Assembly: GCA_902766265.1 (NCBI GenBank)
Contig: CACXCY010000224.1
Location: 1 to 10,367 of the forward strand
Length of the DNA stretch: 10,367 bases
Origin: an uncultured Bacteroidota bacterium
GTDB lineage: Bacteria; Bacteroidota; Bacteroidia; Bacteroidales; P3
Direction of reading: 5' to 3'
Shown in pieces: positions 7,904 to 10,367 of this stretch. The translations under genes were made by a program, and so were the position numbers. The notes beneath the pieces were generated by a model. That model was not told where the DNA came from, searched no databases, and saw nothing but the letters and a program-made list of their open reading frames with translations. How positions within the stretch are numbered: position 1 is the first letter of the stretch; each line of letters starts with the position of its first letter.

Positions 7904-8473
7904 TCATTTGCAATTGCACACGCGGTCCCATTTCTTCTCGGGCGAGGGGAGCAGGGCCTCGATGGCCTGCTGGTCGTCGTAGGTCATGGGGCAGACGCGC
8001 ATGTCTATCAGTTGGAGAGTGGCGTCAAGGGCGGCGAAGCCCGGAGGAAACGACACCACGCCGGTCTGCCATATCACGAGCCGCTGCAGGCGGGTGAGCG
8101 CGGCCATCTCTTCCGGCAGGTCGAGGATGGGGTTGCGACTCAGGTCGAGCACCCGCAGCCCGGTGAGCAGCGCCACCGTCGAGGGCACACGGCGCAGACG
8201 GTTGCGGCAGAGGTTGAGCTCTTCCAGATGCTGCAGGCGTGCCAGCTCGGGGGGCAGGGTGTCGATGCGGTTCTTGCCGAGGTCGAGCACCCGCAGGTTG
8301 ACGAAGTCGAGCACCTGTGGTGGCAACTGGCGCAGCCGCTGGTGGTTGAGGCGGAGGATGTAGACGTCGGCGGGGTCGGCCACGTCGTCGAGCGACTTGT
8401 AGACCTTGCCGGGCTGGGCCGCAGCCAGGGCGGCCAGCAAGAGGAGCGGTGCCAGGGCGAGGAACTTTCTCAT
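7904..8473 (-). CDS. Short secreted leucine-rich-repeat protein
   Basis: This 189-residue protein has a cleavable signal peptide (MRKFLALAPLLLLAALAAA, cleavage near residues 19-20, no lipobox Cys). The mature protein is nearly all LRR. About five 23-residue repeats run from residue 38 to 158, of the pattern LPPxLxxLxxLxxLxLxxNxL (for example LPPELARLQHLEELNLCRNR and VLDLSRNPILDLPEEMAAL). A C-terminal cap follows (PMTYDDQQAIEALLP) and it ends in CNCK. Such proteins bind partners through the concave face, but no partner is known. ATG at 8471-8473 overlaps the ribF stop as ATGA, so translation is probably coupled to ribF. A much longer upstream frame exists only because it shadows GC-rich ribF. 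The combination of a periplasmic or secreted LRR with a cytosolic flavin enzyme is odd and may reflect transcriptional convenience only. Confidence 0.88.
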   Translation of the reverse strand: MRKFLALAPLLLLAALAAAQPGKVYKSLDDVADPADVYILRLNHQRLRQLPPQVLDFVNLRVLDLGKNRIDTLPPELARLQHLEELNLCRNRLRRVPSTVALLTGLRVLDLSRNPILDLPEEMAALTRLQRLVIWQTGVVSFPPGFAALDATLQLIDMRVCPMTYDDQQAIEALLPSPEKKWDRVCNCK

Positions 8474-9429
8474 GGCCGCACGTCTCCTTTCCCGCCGTCG
8501 GGGCGTTGCAAGAGGGCGCGTGCCTGCCGGCTGTCCTCGGCCAGCTGGGCGGCGAGGGCGTCGGGGCTGCCGAAGCGGACGATGTCGCGCATGCGGTGGA
8601 CGAAGGCGAGCTGCATGCGACGGCCGTAGAGGTCGCCCGGCGAGCCGAGCAGATGCACCTCGAGCGTGGGGGCGTCGCAGCCGAAGGTGGGTTGCGGGCC
8701 CAGGGAGGCCATGGCTGTCCACGCGGTGCCGTCGACCACGGCGCGGGCGGCATAGACGCCTTCGCGGGGCAGGGCCTGCAGGGGGTCGCAGGGCTGCAGG
8801 TTGGCGGTGGGGAAACCCAGCCGTCGACCCACATGGCGGCCTTCGACCACGGTGCCTTCCACCGTGTAGTCGCGGCCCAGCATGGCGTTGGCGCCGGTCA
8901 TGTCGCCCTCGGCCAGGGCGCGGCGGATGCGTGTGGAGCTCACCGCGGCGCCGTCCCACTCCACGGCGGTGTCCTCCACGATGCCGAAGCCGAGTTCACC
9001 GGCCAGGCGGGGCAGGCGGTCGAAGTCGTTGGCGGCGCGGTTGCCGAAGACGTTGTCGTAGCCCAGCACGAGGAGGCGCATGTTCATCCGCTCCACCAGA
9101 TAGCTCCTCACGAACTGGCAGGCCGAGAGGCGGGCCAGTTCGCGGTCGAAGGGCAGCACCACCTCGTAGGCGCCGGTGGCGGCGATGCTGTGGCCGCCGG
9201 TGCGGCGGCCCTGGAGGGCGGAGAGGGTGCGGAAGTGCTCGGCGTCGCTGCCCAGCACCACGCGGGGATGGCGGTCGAAGGTGACCACCACGGGCACCAG
9301 CCCACGCTCGCGGGCCTGGCGCTGGAGGAGGTCGAGGATGTGGCGGTGACCCAGGTGCACGCCGTCGAACATGCCGACCGTCACGGCGCATCCGCGCTCT
9401 ATATCGTTGATTGCATAAATGTTATCCAC
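8470..9429 (-). CDS. ribF: Bifunctional riboflavin kinase / FAD synthetase
   Basis: RibF makes FMN from riboflavin plus ATP, then adenylates FMN to FAD. The N-terminal FAD synthetase (nucleotidyltransferase) part shows TVGMFDGVHLGH with the HxGH motif (25-28), TFDRHPR (50-56), GYDNVFG (123-129) and SSTRIR (164-169). The C-terminal riboflavin kinase part shows GTVVEGRHVGRRLGFPTANL (192-211, with PTAN), GVYA and the probable catalytic Glu in LEVHLLG (E257) followed by DLYG. I assign a GTG start at 9427-9429, giving 319 residues. No in-frame ATG lies upstream of the GMFDG Met, which is too far into the domain. The frame stays open to a TTG at 9609, but the promoter at 9454-9485 lies inside that extension and the extra residues do not resemble RibF. 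The stop overlaps the next gene start (ATGA). The gene is very GC-rich at third positions. Confidence 0.95.
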   Translation of the reverse strand: MDNIYAINDIERGCAVTVGMFDGVHLGHRHILDLLQRQARERGLVPVVVTFDRHPRVVLGSDAEHFRTLSALQGRRTGGHSIAATGAYEVVLPFDRELARLSACQFVRSYLVERMNMRLLVLGYDNVFGNRAANDFDRLPRLAGELGFGIVEDTAVEWDGAAVSSTRIRRALAEGDMTGANAMLGRDYTVEGTVVEGRHVGRRLGFPTANLQPCDPLQALPREGVYAARAVVDGTAWTAMASLGPQPTFGCDAPTLEVHLLGSPGDLYGRRMQLAFVHRMRDIVRFGSPDALAAQLAEDSRQARALLQRPDGGKGDVRP

Positions 9430-9453
9430 AGCCGTAGGGTTCTGAACGGAATG

Positions 9454-9485
9454 CAAAAATACGCATTTTTCCCGTACTTGCCAAA
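9454..9485 (-). promoter_or_regulatory. Near-perfect Bacteroidetes promoter for the ribF operon
   Basis: On the minus strand TTTG (9485-9482) is followed by 20 bases and then TATTTTTG (9461-9454). This matches both elements of the Bacteroidetes consensus TTTG-N19/20-TAnnTTTG. Transcription should begin near 9448, only about 20 bases before the GTG at 9429. The leader is too short to hold an FMN riboswitch. The position also settles the ribF start by excluding upstream alternatives. Confidence 0.8.
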
Positions 9486-9607
9486 CACAGTGGCTCGACA
9501 CGCCCCTACGCCCCCACCCTGCTTTCACGTCCGCCCCCTGCAAGGCATTGCCCCTCGACGCCACCACGGCCTCGCCGCCGACGAGATTATCGGTTTCGCT
9601 GGAAAAC
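9486..9607. other. C-rich, strand-asymmetric tract between the ribF promoter and the repeat array
   Basis: This 122-base stretch contains runs such as CGCCCCTACGCCCCCACCCTG and CGTCCGCCCCCTG and is strongly C-over-G on the plus strand. More than one plus-strand frame is open across it, running into the first repeat unit, but I find no convincing start codon and no recognisable protein. On the minus strand it forms the spurious upstream extension of ribF. It could be an untranslated RNA, a gene remnant or part of the same module as the array. Nothing further can be supported. Confidence 0.4.
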
Positions 9608-9787
9608 AAAGTACTATTTTATATGTAAAGTAAAATACTATTTTGCATACAAAGTAAAATACTATTTTGGGTACAAACTAAAATACTATTTTGGTTGCAT
9701 AGTAAAATACTATTTTGGTTTCAAGGCAAAATAGTATTTTAATTTTAGGTCAAAATATATTTTAGTTTCAATAAAAATAGTATTTTT
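9608..9787. repeat. Eight-unit array of palindromic 13-mers with a strict 24-base period
   Basis: The core AAAATACTATTTT (AAAATA/TATTTT arms around one central base) begins at 9608, 9632, 9656, 9680, 9704, 9728, 9752 and 9774. Units 2-5 are identical. Unit 1 is AAAGTACTATTTT. Units 6 and 8 have G at the centre, so they read as the reverse complement of the others. Unit 7 lacks the central base (AAAATATATTTT), and the last step is 22 bases. The 11-base spacers resemble each other loosely, often beginning GG or GC and with CAAAGT-like ends in units 2-4. My hand count is about 35 G/C in 180 bases. It lies in the divergent region between ribF (minus) and the HU-like gene (plus), ending 86 bases before the latter's ATG. 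Function is unknown. A multi-site binding region for a dimeric DNA-binding protein is the simplest reading. Confidence 0.95.
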
Positions 9788-9788
9788 G
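9781..9788 (+). promoter_or_regulatory. Candidate -7 element for the HU-like gene, embedded in the last repeat unit
   Basis: TATTTTTG at 9781-9788, followed by CAAA, matches TAnnTTTG exactly and occupies the right half of repeat unit 8. Transcription would begin near 9794, giving a leader of roughly 80 bases. No TTTG is found 19-21 bases upstream (that position lies in unit 7), so the -33 element is missing or replaced by a bound regulator. Confidence 0.5.
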
Positions 9789-9846
9789 CAAATGTCAAGC
9801 TTAAGGCGTTCACCGCCTGGGAAAACGATAACATAAAGACCTCGCG

Positions 9847-9876
9847 ATGTATAGGATGAATCGCACGGCACCATGA
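9847..9876 (+). CDS. Possible nine-residue leader ORF overlapping the HU-like gene start
   Basis: ATG at 9847 opens the peptide MYRMNRTAP, with a second in-frame ATG at 9856, and ends at TGA 9874-9876. The stop overlaps the start codon of the HU-like gene as ATGA. If translated it would couple or gate translation of the downstream gene. There is no protein-level support for so short a frame, and it may be chance. Confidence 0.25.
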   Translation: MYRMNRTAP

Positions 9877-10367
9877 TACACTACAAAGTATGTCTCAACA
9901 ACGGTTACGAGCAGCTGGGCAGGGACCAGAAGACCATCACCGTCAACGAGGACTTGCAGGCCTGCGACGAGAACGCCCTCGCCCGCGAGATTGCCCACCA
10001 GAACCCTCTCATCCCCGAGCAGGTGGCCAAGGCGGTGCTCGACAACTTCTGCAAGGCGGCCGCCAGCTTGATGTCTATGGGCTTCGCCATCCACCTCCGC
10101 AACGGCAAGGACGTGGCCATACGCATCCATCCCGACATCCGCGTCAAGGGCGGCAATATCAATCCCGACCGCGCCCGTCAGCTCGACCCCAACGTCACCG
10201 AGCTCACCGTGGAGAACGCGCCCGACCTCGTCAACCGCGCCGGCCTCACCCTCCGCACCAAGTCCAAATGCGAACCCAAGTTCACCGAGCTCCTCCTCTC
10301 GATGAACCCCCGCATGCAACGCCGCCGCGTCGTGGAACGTGCCCGCGTCACCCGCCGTGGGGAGGAA
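9873..10367 (+). CDS. HU-like (HU-HIG type) DNA-binding protein, C-terminus cut by window edge
   Basis: The frame is open from ATG 9873 through 165 codons to the right edge, so the gene is partial. In-frame stop TAG at 9852-9854 leaves no other upstream ATG. The protein starts MIHYKVCLNNGYEQLG. Residues 36-92 follow the HU/IHF pattern of two helices plus a strand pair: LAREIAHQNPLIPEQVAKAVLDNF, then KAAASLMSMGFAIHL, then VAIRIHPDIRVKGG. This corresponds to HU's IAxxxxLxxxxVxxVLxxF...L..GxxVxL. A beta-rich stretch follows (about 108-130) and then an Arg-rich tail (RMQRRRVVERARVTRRG, 147-163). It resembles the HU-HIG proteins abundant in Bacteroidetes. Conventional HU is only about 90 residues, so this is a longer variant. 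DNA binding is inferred from fold and charge. The repeat array lies directly upstream. Exact subfamily is uncertain. Confidence 0.7.
   Translation, partial: MIHYKVCLNNGYEQLGRDQKTITVNEDLQACDENALAREIAHQNPLIPEQVAKAVLDNFCKAAASLMSMGFAIHLRNGKDVAIRIHPDIRVKGGNINPDRARQLDPNVTELTVENAPDLVNRAGLTLRTKSKCEPKFTELLLSMNPRMQRRRVVERARVTRRGEE

Noticed and set aside
8474..8959. N-terminal extension of the LRR protein upstream of 8473
   Set aside because: The extension is Arg/Pro-rich shadow sequence of ribF. The signal peptide at MRKFLALAPLLLL and the ATGA overlap fix the start at 8473.
9430..9453. FMN riboswitch upstream of ribF
   Set aside because: The predicted leader is only about 20 bases. No FMN aptamer could fit, and none is recognisable further upstream.
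8449..9633. Long plus-strand open frame opposite ribF (about 394 residues)
   Set aside because: It is a shadow of the GC-rich ribF and LRR genes. The sense-strand genes have complete family motifs, while the shadow is a low-complexity His/Ala/Gly-rich product.
9600..9734. Small repetitive protein encoded by the array (KVKYYFGY-type repeats)
   Set aside because: No start codon lies in that frame. The periodicity explains the open frame on both strands without invoking translation.
9608..9787. CRISPR array
   Set aside because: The repeated core is 13 bp and the intervals are only 11 bp and similar to each other, far too short for repeats and spacers of known CRISPR types. There are no cas-like genes in the window.
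9810..10319. Minus-strand open frame opposite the HU-like gene (169 residues)
   Set aside because: The product is an AEGVH-rich pseudo-protein typical of antisense frames in GC-rich genes. The plus-strand frame shows an HU-like pattern and a sensible start.

Overview
The window looks like a chromosomal segment from a member of the order Bacteroidales. Three kinds of sequence evidence point there. The promoters have the Bacteroidetes form (TTTG, about 19-20 bases, then TAnnTTTG) and genes lack Shine-Dalgarno sites. Two genes encode small lipoproteins with an LxSC lipobox. The gene families are also ones common in this group: a WbaP-type sugar transferase, MutS2 with a long coiled coil, a short secreted LRR protein and an HU-like DNA-binding protein. 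Genus cannot be assigned from this sequence.

Layout. (1) Bases 1-2571, minus strand: an EamA/DMT exporter, then a 310-residue lipoprotein, then the N-terminal part of an envelope polysaccharide-initiating sugar transferase that runs off the left edge. (2) Bases 2586-3810, plus strand: a clear promoter, a YfcE/MJ0936-like metallophosphoesterase, an orphan anti-sigma/HATPase-like ATP-binding protein, and a strong terminator. (3) Bases 3890-4402, minus: a lone small lipoprotein. (4) Bases 4532-9485, minus: a tight housekeeping cluster transcribed from a near-perfect promoter, in the order ribF (GTG start), a secreted leucine-rich-repeat protein overlapping ribF by ATGA, a YafV-type omega-amidase, and mutS2. 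(5) Bases 9430-9872: a 443-base divergent intergenic region. It holds the ribF promoter, a C-rich tract, and an AT-rich array of eight palindromic 13-mers on a strict 24-base period. (6) Bases 9873-10367, plus: a partial HU-like DNA-binding protein gene directly downstream of the array, preceded by a nine-residue leader ORF that overlaps its start.

Most of the window is ordinary Bacteroidales chromosome: flavin cofactor synthesis, ribosome/DNA quality control, metabolite repair, envelope biogenesis and transport. The part that ordinary annotation does not explain is the 9608-9787 array and its pairing with the HU-like gene. The repeat could be a multi-site operator, a nucleoid-organising site or part of a mobile repeat module. 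It is not a CRISPR array and is unlikely to be coding.

Base composition changes along the window. The left third is moderate in GC, the ribF-to-amidase block is very GC-rich, and the array is only about 19% G+C by my hand count.
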